Program-made: the position numbers and the translations under genes
Shown: positions 1-8,983 of the stretch, one piece after another
How positions within the stretch are numbered: the stretch's first letter is position 1
How the letters are laid out: each line of letters begins with the position of its first letter
Assembly (NCBI GenBank): GCA_009602725.1
Contig: WELB01000002.1
Coordinates: 305,519 to 327,922, forward strand
DNA length: 22,404 bases
Source: Spirogloea muscicola
Taxonomy: Eukaryota > Streptophyta > Zygnematophyceae > Spirogloeales > Spirogloeaceae
Direction: 5' to 3'
Notes under the pieces: model-generated
What the model saw: only the letters and a program-made list of their open reading frames with translations
Told to the model about the DNA's origin: nothing
Database searches by the model: none

Positions 1-2
1 GC

Positions 3-1554
3 CGCTGCGGCGCTCGTGAGCCGACTCCCGCCGCGCCGCCGGCTGCGGCGCAGGAGGTGCTGGCCGTCGTCACCGGCGGCAACAAGGGCATCGGCTTCGA
101 GATCGCGCGCGGCCTCGCCCGCCGCGGCGTCACCACCGTGCTCACCGCCCGCGACGGTGCGCGCCCTCGCTGAGCCCGCAGGCCGCGGCGGCCGGGCCAG
201 CCTCAACGCCTTGAGCCTCCACCAAAAAGCTCAAAAGAAGCTCAACCAGAGAATCAAACGCCTATCGCATGAGATGATCTCACGAGTACTATGCTGCTGT
301 TGAGAAATTCTGACCATGGCCATTATTGGCGACGGCGCCCGCAGCCAAGCGCGGGCAGGACGCGGCGGCGAAGCTGGCGGCGGAGGGCCACCCCGGCGCC
401 GTCGTCTTCCACGAGCTGGAGGTGACGAGCCCGCCGTCGGCGGCGGCGCTCAGCGCCTGGCTCGCCGCCACCTACGGCGGCGTGGACGTGCTGGTGAGCC
501 TCGTTTGGTGGGCAGTCGACGCCGCAGCCTGCCTCTGCCTGCCGCGTCATGGGCGCTCGACCGCCGTGTGCTATGGCTGCCTTAAGTGGCCGCCCTGACG
601 TCGTCTGTGGATCGCCAGGTCAACAATGCCGGCGTCTTTGGCAACGCGTGCGACTACGGTACGGCGCGCACGGTCATCGACATCAACTACTACGGCACCA
701 AGACCGTGACGACGGCCCTCCAGCCACACCTCCGCGCCGGCGGCCGCGTCATCAACGTCGCCTCGGGCCTCGGCGAGCTCAGCAACTTCCAGGACGAGAG
801 GCTGCGCGCCGAGGCCGCAGCACTCGACGACTTCGCCAAGGTCGGTCGACCCACCTTATGCCGCCTCCTGTGCACCTTGTCGCTGCTGTCCGTCAGCGTC
901 ACAGTCTGGTGGCGAGCTGACTTTGCTGTTATACGGCAACTGGCTGTGGACCGCGCCGCCCAGGTCGATGACTTTGTAGAGCGCTTCGTAGAGGACATGC
1001 GCGAGGGACGGTGGCGCGAGGCCGGCTGGCCGACTACGTACCACAGCTACACCGTTAGCAAGGTGCGTGCTCGAGTTGCAAGCTAAGTGCCTCTTGAAGC
1101 TGTTATTTGCGTGTCAGCTCAGCACTATGCTGCTCTCTGATGGTCAGGGCCTGCTTCCTCGTGCAGACGGCGCAGCTGGCTTATACACGACTGCTGGCAG
1201 CGGAGCAAGCGGCGCAGCCCGAAAACTCCAAGTTCTATGTCAATGCCATCTGCCCAGGATACTGCGCAACTGACATGAACGATCACAAGGGTGAGCATGC
1301 GTGGCCAGGCCGCTGAGAGTTGTGGCGAAACTCATTTCCATTCTTTGCAGGCACGACTTGCAAATGGCTCGATAAACCATGGATGCTGCTCAAGGATGTT
1401 GTTTAACTCATTATACGCTTTTGCCCATCCTGTGAGAGCAGGGCACCGGAGTGCAGAGCAAGGGGCCGACACGGCCGTGTGGCTGGCTCTGCTGCCAGCC
1501 GCGGAGTGTCCGCAGGGCGGATTTTACAGGGATCAGAAGCCAATATCCTATTAG
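3..1554 (+). CDS. Short-chain dehydrogenase/reductase, copy 1 (5' partial, 6 exons)
   Basis: Exons: <3-156, 345-493, 619-840, 964-1062, 1167-1290, 1442-1554. All introns are GT-AG and the phases agree, giving 286 residues to a TAG stop. The start codon lies left of the window; copy 2 suggests about 20 residues are missing. Classical SDR landmarks are present (numbering from base 3): the Rossmann cofactor motif TGGNKGIG at 24-31, followed by VLTARD, whose Arg is typical of NADP(H) use; NNAG at 103-106; N124 in DINYYGT; S150 in NVASG; and Y204-xxx-K208 in YTVSK. The C-terminus [12 protein letters not shown] resembles plant and animal carbonyl reductase-like SDRs (CBR1, menthone and salutaridine reductases). 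It is probably a soluble NADPH-dependent carbonyl reductase; the substrate cannot be inferred. It is the first of three tandem copies, and its catalytic residues look intact. Confidence 0.9.
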
Positions 1555-1840
1555 TGGCTCCGCCTATTTCTGAGCTGCTTATCTGGCTGATCCATTTGCA
1601 AGTCACGCTGATTGCGCCTCTAAGTCCACCATGCAGCAGTGAGCCGTGTATGTAGGTCGGCAATTGATCACGCAGAGAATAGCAGATCTGACCAGACTGC
1701 CAGTGGTAGCTATAGAGGGCTACACCATGGCGTAGCCAGAAGTAGCTTAGCAGATATCTGACATCAGTCATCTGGCTCAAGCTGGTTACATTGAGTGAGC
1801 ATAGTCCTACTCCCTGTGAGCAGAGTGTCAGCAAAATATT

Positions 1841-1860
1841 TGAAACGAGATCTCGTTTCA
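1841..1860. repeat. 20-bp perfect palindrome (copy 1 flank)
   Basis: The sequence is centred on GAAACGAGATCTCGTTTC and is perfectly self-complementary over 20 bp. Its paralogue at 5659-5684 extends to 26 bp. It lies about 290 bp after the SDR stop codon. Confidence 0.9.
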
Positions 1861-2280
1861 GCAGTCTGCTGGAAATCGAAGGAGTTGGCCATCGCTTCCT
1901 GTATGCTGTGTGAGATTCATATTTTTAAGTAACACAGAGAGTGGTTTTCCCAAAGAGGGCGGTGGCTGTGATAGGACGGGCTAGCGCAGAACAATGGCTG
2001 GGAGAATACGAGGAAGCCCAACATGGAGTAACAAAACCCTCAGCATAACAAGGCTGCCACGAAAGTTGACTTGGTGATTCCTAGTAAGTAGCGGGCAAGT
2101 ATAAGGAAGCATTACCAGAGAAGGGAGTCGCCAGTAGCCATAGGCGCGCAGCCAAGGCACAGCCACGAAAAGATGTATGCGGGCTGGACGGAGGCTGCAG
2201 TACATGTCACAGGACGGGGCGTTTGAAGGACTTTTATGTGCATTTGGTGGTCTGACCGGAAGGAAGCTCTTCCTAAGGGA

Positions 2281-2356
2281 ATGCGTGTGTATTAAGAGAT
2301 GGGGAGGCCATGTGTGGCCAAGTACAAAGGCAAGCACGTTGACAAATGTACGTCAC
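2281..2356 (-). repeat. Dispersed element, copy a
   Basis: The reverse complement (GTACATTTGTCAACGTGCTT, then TTGTACTTGGCCACACATGG, then ATCTCTTAATACACACGCAT) matches 6555-6632 and 14339-14392 on the plus strand. It contains a small hairpin, GGCCA-TGTG-TGGCC. It sits inside the segment that is present after copy 1 but missing at the equivalent place after copy 2, so it probably arrived with an insertion. Confidence 0.8.
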
Positions 2357-2656
2357 CTGCTGCTAAGCTGACCCGCTCAGTAACCACGAGTCAGCACATA
2401 GAGGTCGCTAACTGATGCTCGAATACCGGACGGCTAGCAACAAGCTCTTGAACTACCAGCTAAGGCTCGACCACCTTTCTGATGCAACGCATGAGCCTGA
2501 GCTTGCTGCAGACATGCTGACACTCTTCCTAAGGGGGCGAGGGCTACGAGAGGCCAGCCCGGAAGGGCGTCTGAAAGCGCTGAAACACACAGCTACAGAA
2601 GTACCACGACAGATGGTCACCAAAAAATTCTAAGTAAGCAGCAATCTACTCATCTT

Positions 2657-2813
2657 CCATTTTCTGAGCTGGCCTCTCACAGCCACCGCCCTCTGCTGGA
2701 AACTTATTTCTTTCTTAGCAAGCAGCCGCAAGTTCAGAAAGACTGGACAGCCGGAAAACAATAGCTCTTCCAATACAGGCAGGAGCTGTGAATAGCCAGC
2801 CCAGAAAGAATGG
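2657..2813. mobile_element. MITE-like element with about 31-bp imperfect terminal inverted repeats
   Basis: The left arm at 2657-2690 (CCATTTTCTGAGCTGGCC, then TCTCACAGCCACC) and the reverse complement of 2781-2813 (CCATTCTTTCTGGGCTGG, then CTATTCACAGCTCCT) are clearly the same sequence with a few changes. The 157-bp element has no coding capacity. An orthologous copy lies behind SDR copy 2 at about 6298-6460. Many solo arms of the same family occur elsewhere in the window. I did not identify a target-site duplication with certainty. Confidence 0.65.
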
Positions 2814-3059
2814 ACAAGGTCCGAAGGCGCCTAAAACAACACAGCTCTGCAAGAGACTACAGCGGATGGGAGCTCAGTAACCCCGAGTACCCCGGAAGAG
2901 AGAAGGTGCGCGGTGCGCATGAAATGAAAAGGGAGGCCAATAACAATGTCCAGTTTACGGGGTAATGAGCTGGCAGGGGGACACTGATATCCCCGAGTGA
3001 GCACATGCATGTCTGACAAGCTAAGCGGAGGAGCCAAACCACCACCATGGAAGCCTCTC

Positions 3060-3425
3060 GTTCTTTGTTCATTCTTTTTTGGGCTGGCTTGTCCAGCCCC
3101 TATCCATGGAAGCCATTAGCCTTCGGCCGCGCTATGGCTGCTGCCTCAGGGTCTCGCCGGAGTGCTTCTTTTCCTGCAGCGAGTTACTCAGATCTGATGT
3201 TGCTCACTCGCGGGTACTGACTGAGCTTCCCTCTGCATCTTCTTAAGTCTAGTTGTGTAAGTTTTCTTATCGGCACCTTTTCGGACATTGTTCCATTGTT
3301 TTTGGGCTGGCTTTGCCAGCCCCTCTTCTCTATGGGCGAGCACTTCCTTTTCTGGCTTTTGGGTTTTGTCCATTCTTTTTGGGCTGGCGTTGCCAGCCCC
3401 TCTTCTCTAAATAAAGCCCCACCTC
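3060..3425 (+). repeat. Three tandem hairpin arms of the GGGCTGGC repeat family
   Basis: The core TTTTGGGCTGGC-n-GCCAGCCCC occurs at about 3067-3105, 3290-3335 and 3370-3412. It is preceded by a CCATT or TTCATT box and followed, in the last two, by CTCTTCTCT. The inner part GGGCTGGC-TTT-GCCAGCCC forms an 8-bp hairpin. The segment between the arms holds no convincing gene. Confidence 0.75.
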
Positions 3426-3429
3426 CGGA

Positions 3430-3932
3430 AGCCACAAGCGGACCCCTTTAAGTGGGGCGGTTAAAGAGATAGTTAAGACAATAACGATATAAACGATAAG
3501 CATTAGAGAGGTTGATAGGATCCTGCTCCCCACATGCTGCGCACGTGGCCCGGCGTGACGATCTCGCCGACTGGTCCGGCCGCCAGCTGACGCCAGCCAC
3601 GCGTCAGCGGCGCTTCGCCGCGATGCCACGTGGCGACGCGGCGGGCAACCGCGGTAGCGGCACAGGCACGATGGCGCCCCTCGATAAGTCGCCGCTTGCG
3701 CTGCTAAGGGGACAAGGGTGCTAAACCTACCGGTAATAAGTTGTCGATGAATTAACGGCGCAGCTGCCGTCAACTCCGCCGGTCCGGCTCCCCTGTACTG
3801 GCGCTTGTCCCCTGACGATCGCCTCCGCCGCCGCCGCCGCCGCCGCGATCGCCGCCGCGATCGCAGCTGCCGCCGCCGCCGCCGCCGCCGCCGTCGCCGC
3901 CGCCNGCCGCCGTCGCCGCCGCCGTCGCCGCG
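3430..3932 (+). promoter_or_regulatory. Probable promoter and 5' leader of SDR copy 2
   Basis: The composition changes from AT-balanced to GC-rich here, just ahead of the only complete SDR start codon. Two G-box cores (CACGTG) lie at 3542-3547 and 3627-3632, and a TGACG motif lies near 3555. G-boxes are bound by bHLH and bZIP factors in plants and algae; their role here is an inference. A three-codon upstream frame (ATG AAT TAA) lies near 3748. No TATA box is obvious. Confidence 0.45.
3821..3932. repeat. GCC/CCG trinucleotide tract with an unresolved base
   Basis: Imperfect GCC repeats, broken by GATC and GTC variants, run up to the ATG at 3933. One N stands at 3905, so the length in the assembly is unreliable. 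The tract probably lies in the 5' leader of SDR copy 2. Confidence 0.85.
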
Positions 3933-5376
3933 ATGGCGAGCTCCAAGGTGAGCCCGCCGGGGCCCGACGCAGCGGCGCCTGCTGCCGCGCGTCGCGGCGC
4001 CGAATCTGCGCCGACTCCCGCTGCGCCGCCGGCTGCGGCGCAGGAGGTGCTGGCCGTCGTCACCGGCGGCAACAAGGGCATCGGCTTCGAGATCGCGCGC
4101 GGCCTCGCCCGCCGCGGCGTCACCACGGTGCTCACCGCCCGCGACGGTACGCGCCCTCGCTGAGCCCGCAGGCCGCCGACAGCCGGGCCAGCCTCGACGC
4201 GGAGGGCCACCCCGGCGCCGTCGTCTTCCACGAGCTGGAGGTGACGAGCCCGCCGTCGGCGGCGGCGCTCAGCGCCTGGCTCGCCGCCACCTACGGCGGC
4301 CTGGACGTGCTGGTGAGCCCGTTTGTTGGGCAGTCGATGCCGCAGCCTGCCTCCGGCTTCCACATGTGGGCGCTCGACCACCACTTGCTATGGTTGACTT
4401 GACTGACCGTCCTGACGTCGCCTGTGTATCGCCAGGTCAACAATGCTGGCATTTTCAGCAGTGCGTGCGACTACGGGACGGCGCGCACAATCATCGACAT
4501 CAACTACTACGGCACCAAGACCGTGACGACGGCCCTCCAGCCGCACCTCCGTGCCGGCGGCCGCGTCATCAACGTCGCCTCGGGCCTCGGCGAGCTCAGC
4601 CAGTTCCAGGACGAGAAGCTGCGCGCCGAGGCCGCAGCACTCGACGACTTCACTAAGGTCGGTCGACCCACGTTATGCCGCCTCCTGTAGACCTGTTAAT
4701 GCTGCCCGTCAGCGTCACAGTCTGGTGGCGAGCTAACTTTGGTGTTATACGGCGACTGGCTGTGGATAACGCGTCCCAGGTCGATGACTTTGTAGAGCGC
4801 TTCGTGGAGGACATGCGCGAGGGATGCTGGCGCGAGGCCGGCTGGCCGGCTGCGTTCCACAGCTATGCGGTTAGCAAGGTGCGTATCTGTGCCATGCTCA
4901 AGTGTAAGCGAAGTGCCACTGAATGCGGTTATTTGCGTGTCAGCTCAGCACTGTGCTGCTCTTTGATGGTCGGGGCCAGCTTCCTTGTGCAGACGGTGCA
5001 GCTGGCTTATACACGACTGCTGGCAGCAGAGCAAGCGGCGCAGCCCAAAAGTTCGAAGTTCTATGTCAATGCCATCTGCCCAGGATACTGCGCAACTGAC
5101 TTGAACGATCACAAGGGTGAGCATGCGTGGCCAGGCCGCTGAGAGTTGTGGCGGAGCTGTATTTCCATCTTCTGCAGGCACGACTTCTAAATTGCTCGAC
5201 AAATATCTGCTCAAGGATGTTCTTAAGCTCATTGTAGGCTTTCGGCCATTCCTCTGTGAGCAGGGCACCGGAGCGCAGAGCAAGGGGCCGACTCAGCCGT
5301 GTTGCTGGCTCTGCTGCCAGCTGCGGAGTGTCCACAGGGCGGATACTACAGGGATCGGAAGCCATTATCCTATTAG
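3933..5376 (+). CDS. Short-chain dehydrogenase/reductase, copy 2 (exon 2 truncated; possible pseudogene)
   Basis: Exon 1 (3933-4146) starts [10 protein letters not shown] and carries TGGNKGIG at residues 44-51. The later exons, 4436-4657, 4780-4878, 4993-5116 and 5264-5376, have exactly the lengths of copy 1 (222, 99, 124, 113) and keep NNAG, NVASG and the YAVSK form of YxxxK. The stop is TAG. Exon 2 (to 4312) is damaged. Relative to copy 1, about 166 bp are missing, covering the end of intron 1, its acceptor and the codons for [13 protein letters not shown]. Using the usual donor at 4147 no nearby AG restores frame. A donor at 4128 with the acceptor before 4172 keeps the frame, but deletes VLTARD, which contributes to cofactor binding. 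It is therefore either a damaged paralogue or an assembly collapse. The function would be as for copy 1. Confidence 0.8.
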
Positions 5377-5658
5377 TGGCTCCGCCGATTTCTGAGCTGC
5401 TTATCTGGCTGAATCATTTGCAAGTCACGCTGATTGCGCCTCTAAGTCCACCATGCAGCAGTGAGCCGTGTATGTAGGTCGGCTATTCATCAGGCAGAGA
5501 ATAGCAGATCTGACTAGACTGCCAGTGGTAGCTATAGAGGGCTACATCATGGGATAGCCAGAAGTAGCTTAGCAGACATCTGACATCAGTCCTCTGGCTC
5601 AAGCTGGCTACAGCAAGTGAGCACAGTCCTACGTCCTGTGAGCAGAGTGTCAGCAGAA

Positions 5659-5684
5659 TGTTGAAACGAGATCTCGTTTCAACA
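5659..5684. repeat. 26-bp perfect palindrome (copy 2 flank)
   Basis: Every base pairs across the centre GAGA|TCTC. It is longer than its paralogue at 1841-1860 (20 bp). Confidence 0.95.
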
Positions 5685-6096
5685 GTCTGCATGAATTCAA
5701 AGGACTGGGCCATCACTTCCTGTACGCTGTGACAAGGACATATTCGGATTTGAAGCAACATAAAGTGTGCTTTTCCCAAAGGGGGCGGTGGCTGTGATAG
5801 GCGGGCTAGCGAAGAAGAATGGCTGGGAGACTACAAGGAAGCCCAACATGGAGTAACAGAACCCTCAGCATAACAAGGCTGCCACGATAAGTGACTTGGT
5901 GATTTCTAGTAAGTAGCGGGCAAGTTGAAGGAAGCAGCACCAGAGCAGGGAGTCGCCAGTAGCCATAGGCGCGCAGCAAAGGCACAGCCAGCAGGAAAAG
6001 ATGTGTGCGGGCTGGACGGAGGCTGCAGTGCATACCACAGGACGGGCGTTTGAAGGACTTTATATGCATTTGGTGGTCTGACTAGAATGAAGCTCT

Positions 6097-6220
6097 TTCT
6101 AAGGGGGCGAGGGCTGCGAGAGGCCAGCCCGGAAGGGGGTCAGAAAGCGCTGAAACACACAGCATCCGGCTTCTTCAGACCTTGTCCATTCCTTTGGGCT
6201 GGCCTCTCACAGCCACCAGT
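6097..6220. mobile_element. Short inverted-repeat pair of the GGGCTGGC family
   Basis: The left arm, reverse-complemented, reads GGGCTGGCCTCTCGCAGCCC followed by TCGCCCCC. The right arm reads GGGCTGGCCTCTCACAGCCA after a GTCCATTC box. The arms enclose about 45 bp. This pair may be a compact non-autonomous element or two solo arms. Confidence 0.55.
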
Positions 6221-6297
6221 GAACTTGGCTTCGCTTTCCCTTAGGAACGTACCACGACAGATGGTCACCAAAGAATTCCGAGTAAGCAGCATGTTAC

Positions 6298-6460
6298 TGA
6301 CTTCCTTTTCCTGGGCTGGCCTCTCACAGCCACCGCCCTCTGCTGGAAGCGTATGTCTTTCTTAGTAAGCAGCCGCAAATTCAGAAAGACTGGGTAGCCG
6401 GAAAACAATAGCTCTTCCGATACAAGGCAGGGGCTGTGGATAGTCAACGCAGAGAAAATT
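6298..6460. mobile_element. MITE-like element, paralogue of 2657-2813
   Basis: The left arm is CCTGGGCTGGCCTCTCACAG; the degenerate right arm begins GGGGCTGTGGATAGTCAACG. The interior (CTTTCTTAGTAAGCAGCCGC, then TTCAGAAAGACTGG) matches the copy after SDR copy 1. The element was therefore present before the segmental duplication. Confidence 0.6.
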
Positions 6461-6554
6461 CACAAGGTCCGAAGGCGCCTAAACAACACAGCTATGCAAG
6501 AGACTACAGCGGATCGGAGCTCAGTAACCCCGAGTATCCCAGAAAGGTGGTGAC

Positions 6555-6632
6555 AGGTGACGTACATTTGTCAACGTGCTTGGCTTTGTACTTGGCCACA
6601 CATGGCCCCCCATCTCTTAGGACACACGCATA
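6555..6632 (+). repeat. Dispersed element, copy b
   Basis: This is the reverse-orientation copy of 2281-2356, including TTGTACTTGGCCACACATGG and the end ACACACGCAT. It lies next to repeat arms, as do the other copies. Confidence 0.8.
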
Positions 6633-6659
6633 ATTCGTCCGGAAAGAGAACAGCGTTTC

Positions 6660-6755
6660 CAAGTTGACTAATGGCTGTGAGAGGCCAGCCCAAGAGGGAA
6701 AGCGCGGCCAGATTGACTGGTGGCTGTGAGAGGCCAGCCCAAAGGAATGGACAAA
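6660..6755 (-). repeat. Two tandem GGGCTGGC-family arms
   Basis: ATGGCTGTGAGAGGCCAGCC (about 6670) and GTGGCTGTGAGAGGCCAGCC (about 6720) stand in direct repeat, and the second is followed by AATGGACAAA. Both are reverse-complement arms of the family. They lie immediately upstream of SDR copy 3. Confidence 0.75.
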
Positions 6756-6906
6756 TGAATGGCCCCCGGAAAAGCAGTCTCACTTGTCGATAAAATGAAG
6801 CGAAACTCAAACCCGTTTGCTAAGCCTGTGGCTCTGCTAACGCTTTACGTCATCACGCCCCCTTAAGTGTACACGTGGCTGACTCTGACAGCCGATGGTC
6901 TGACAC

Positions 6907-6970
6907 CAGCTGCAGCCCCGCCGCCGCCGCCGCCGCCGCCGCCGTCGCCGCGCTCGCCGCCGCCGCCGNG
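6907..6970. repeat. GCC/CCG trinucleotide tract with an unresolved base
   Basis: The run of CCG units is interrupted by GTCGCCGCGCT and has an N at 6969. It occupies the same place ahead of SDR copy 3 as the tract ahead of copy 2. A G-box core lies just upstream at 6872-6877. Confidence 0.85.
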
Positions 6971-6996
6971 TCTCGCCTGCGTCGCCGGCGCTCTGA

Positions 6997-8983
6997 CGCC
7001 GGCGCCGGCGCCGGCCCGGCGAGCAGGACGTGCTGGCGGTGGTGACGGGGGCCAACAAGGGTATCGGCCTGGAGATCGCGCGCGGCCTCGCCCGCCGCGG
7101 CGTCACCACCGTCCTCACCGCCCGCGACGGTGCGCCGCCTCCGCCGCTGGCTCTGAGTGTCGCTTAGTCTGGCCGCTGCGGCGCTGGGGATTTGAACCCA
7201 GGCGGGGCCTCCGCCAGCCTCGGCCCCTTCCAGACTAGGATCTGACATCTCTATGTTTGTATATAAGTCTAGATTATCATTAGCTCCTCGTGACAGCGTT
7301 TACCGCTTATATTCAACCAGTCCGACTTGTTCTTGATCAAATCGTCTATCCTTTCCTTAATCCAAGTCCATTCAAGTGACCTTCTAGTATCTGCATCTGC
7401 GTGCTGGTCGGGCATTGGCTGCAACCTCTGGCTATGGACAGGGCACCTGCTACCTGGAGACTAGCTTCTCTGACCTGCGGCTGCTCAACAGGGAATACTG
7501 AGCACCCAGTGGCCACTTCGAGTCGCTGTGTGCTTTAGCGCTTTTCTGGCCCTTCGAAGTTTGTCTAATCCGTTATTCTGCGCTTACAATCACAGCCATC
7601 GCCCTTTACTGGAAGAGTCTTTCTCCTTCTAGTACGTCAAACTTTTTAGAAACTTATGTCAAACTTAAATGTCACTTATGAAATGCGATATTCTGACTGT
7701 GGCCCACTTTGGCTGCGACGGCGCCTGCAGCCGAGCGCGGGCAGGCTGCGGTCGCGAAGCTGGCGGCCGAGGGCCACCCTGGCGCCGTCGTCTTCCACGA
7801 GCTCGAAGTGACGAGCCCGCCGTCGGCAGTGAAGCTCAGCGCCTGGCTTGCTGCTAAGTACGGCGGCCTGGACGTGCTGGTGGGTGCGTGCAGCTGCCGC
7901 TTCCCATGCTGCGGCCTGCCATGGCCGCACGAAAAAGTAAAATTTGACTACCATGTTAGTCAGCTGCCGCAAGAGGCTGGCCTGATGACAAGCAGCCACT
8001 GTGTGGCTTGTCTTGGTCAGGTGAACAACGCCGGCGTGCTCCACCAGGTCTGCGATTACGGGACGGCCCGCACGACGATTGACATAAACTACTACGGCAC
8101 CAAGACTGTGACGGTAGGCCTCCGGCCGCGTATCCGCGCAGGCGGCCGGGTCATCAACGTTGCCTCGGGCCTCGGCGAACTCAGCAATTACCAGAACAAT
8201 GGGCTCCATGCCCAGGCTGCTGCCCTCAATGACTTCGGCAAGGTCAGCTGACGGCCTTGGCCAACACATCTGTGGTTGCTGTAGATGGTTGCTGCTATCG
8301 TCGTTGCCAGTGACATGGCTGATTACTGGTCGATTGCCGTGCGGTGGTTGGCACGTGCAGGTGGACAGCTTCGCGGAGCAGTTTGTAGAGGACGTGCGGG
8401 AGGGCCGCTGGCGGGAGGCTGGCTGGCCAACTGCGTACCACAGCTATACAGTCGCCAAGGTGCGCCAGTAACCTCCGCTGCTTTCCAGCCGAGTGCTGCC
8501 TAAGCCAAGCGCTGGTCGAGACGGTCGTTCGTCACCTGCAAGCGCCGTGCCGCTTGCTGATTGTTATTACCGGTCTGGCTTCACAGACGGCGCAGCTTGC
8601 ATACACTCGCCTGCTGGCGGCAGAGGAGGAGGCCCAGCCTGGTGGTTCCAAGGTCTTCATCAACGCCATCTGCCCAGGATACTGCGCGACTGACATGACC
8701 GAGTACAAGGGTAGGCACACATGGCTAGGCTTCCACGTGCTTGCTGGTCTCAACCTTGGCATAGACATGAGCAAGTCAGATACATGACCTTCTTTAGTGC
8801 TCAATTTCTACCTTACAATGCTGCTCGTCGTTAGCTTACAAAACACTGGCGACCTTTGCTTTGTGAGCAGGGCACCGAACCGCGGAGCAAGGGGCTGACA
8901 CGGCTGTGTGGCTGGCTCTGCTGCCGGCGGCAGAGTGTCCCCAGGGAGGGTTCTTCAGGGATCGCAAGCCACTTTCCTTCTGA
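6997..8983 (+). CDS. Short-chain dehydrogenase/reductase, copy 3 (start not identified)
   Basis: Exons: (6997)-7129, 7731-7879, 8021-8242, 8361-8459, 8587-8710, 8871-8983. Exons 2-6 have exactly the lengths of copy 1. The motifs are [18 protein letters not shown] and YTVAK. The C-terminus is [12 protein letters not shown], ending in TGA. The first intron is 601 bp, against 188 bp in copy 1. In the frame of exon 1 a TGA stands at 6994-6996 and no ATG lies between it and the motif. A single base gained or lost near 7019 would open the Pro/Ala-rich leader seen in copy 2, and an N lies nearby, so I suspect a sequence error. A missing upstream exon or real loss of the start are alternatives. It is the most diverged of the three copies, and its flanks are not shared with the others. 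Probable role: NADPH-dependent carbonyl reductase, substrate unknown. Confidence 0.85.
7165..7237. other. 73-bp multi-stem (cloverleaf-like) element in intron 1 of SDR copy 3
   Basis: An outer 8-bp stem, TAGTCTGG/CCAGACTA, closes three inner stems. Read on the minus strand these are GGGGCC/GGCCCC (12-nt loop), CTGGG/CCCAG (loop TTCAAATC) and CGC/GCG. The second arm contains GGTTCAAATCC, which fits the Pol III B-box consensus of tRNA T-arms. There is no anticodon arm, so this is not an intact tRNA. It may be a remnant of a tRNA-derived element. Confidence 0.4.

Larger units (their letters stand above)
1555..2900. repeat. Duplicated 3' flank of SDR copy 1
   Basis: This non-coding stretch is nearly collinear with 5377-6545 behind copy 2. 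Shared landmarks are the text just after the stop (GTGGCTCCGCC), the palindrome at 1841-1860, the 'GAAGCCCAACATGGAGTAAC' stretch near 2009, and the 3' segment 'CGGAGCTCAGTAACCCCGAG' (differing by one base here). The copies differ by small changes and by an extra segment here at about 2281-2525. Short reading frames in it are not conserved between the copies. I see no gene. Confidence 0.85.
5377..6545. repeat. Duplicated 3' flank of SDR copy 2
   Basis: This is the paralogue of 1555-2900, with the same order of landmarks. It differs by lacking the segment around 2281-2525 and by carrying an additional pair of repeat arms at 6097-6137 and 6184-6220. There is no conserved reading frame. Confidence 0.85.

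Noticed and set aside
3184-3773. Minus-strand frames with repeated EKRGWQ-QPK-NG text
   Set aside because: The repeated peptide is only the translation of tandem GGGCTGGC arms.
7141-7240. A functional tRNA gene on the minus strand in intron 1 of SDR copy 3
   Set aside because: There is a T-arm and B-box-like sequence, but no anticodon arm, an extra T-loop base and an 11-base gap before the closing stem.
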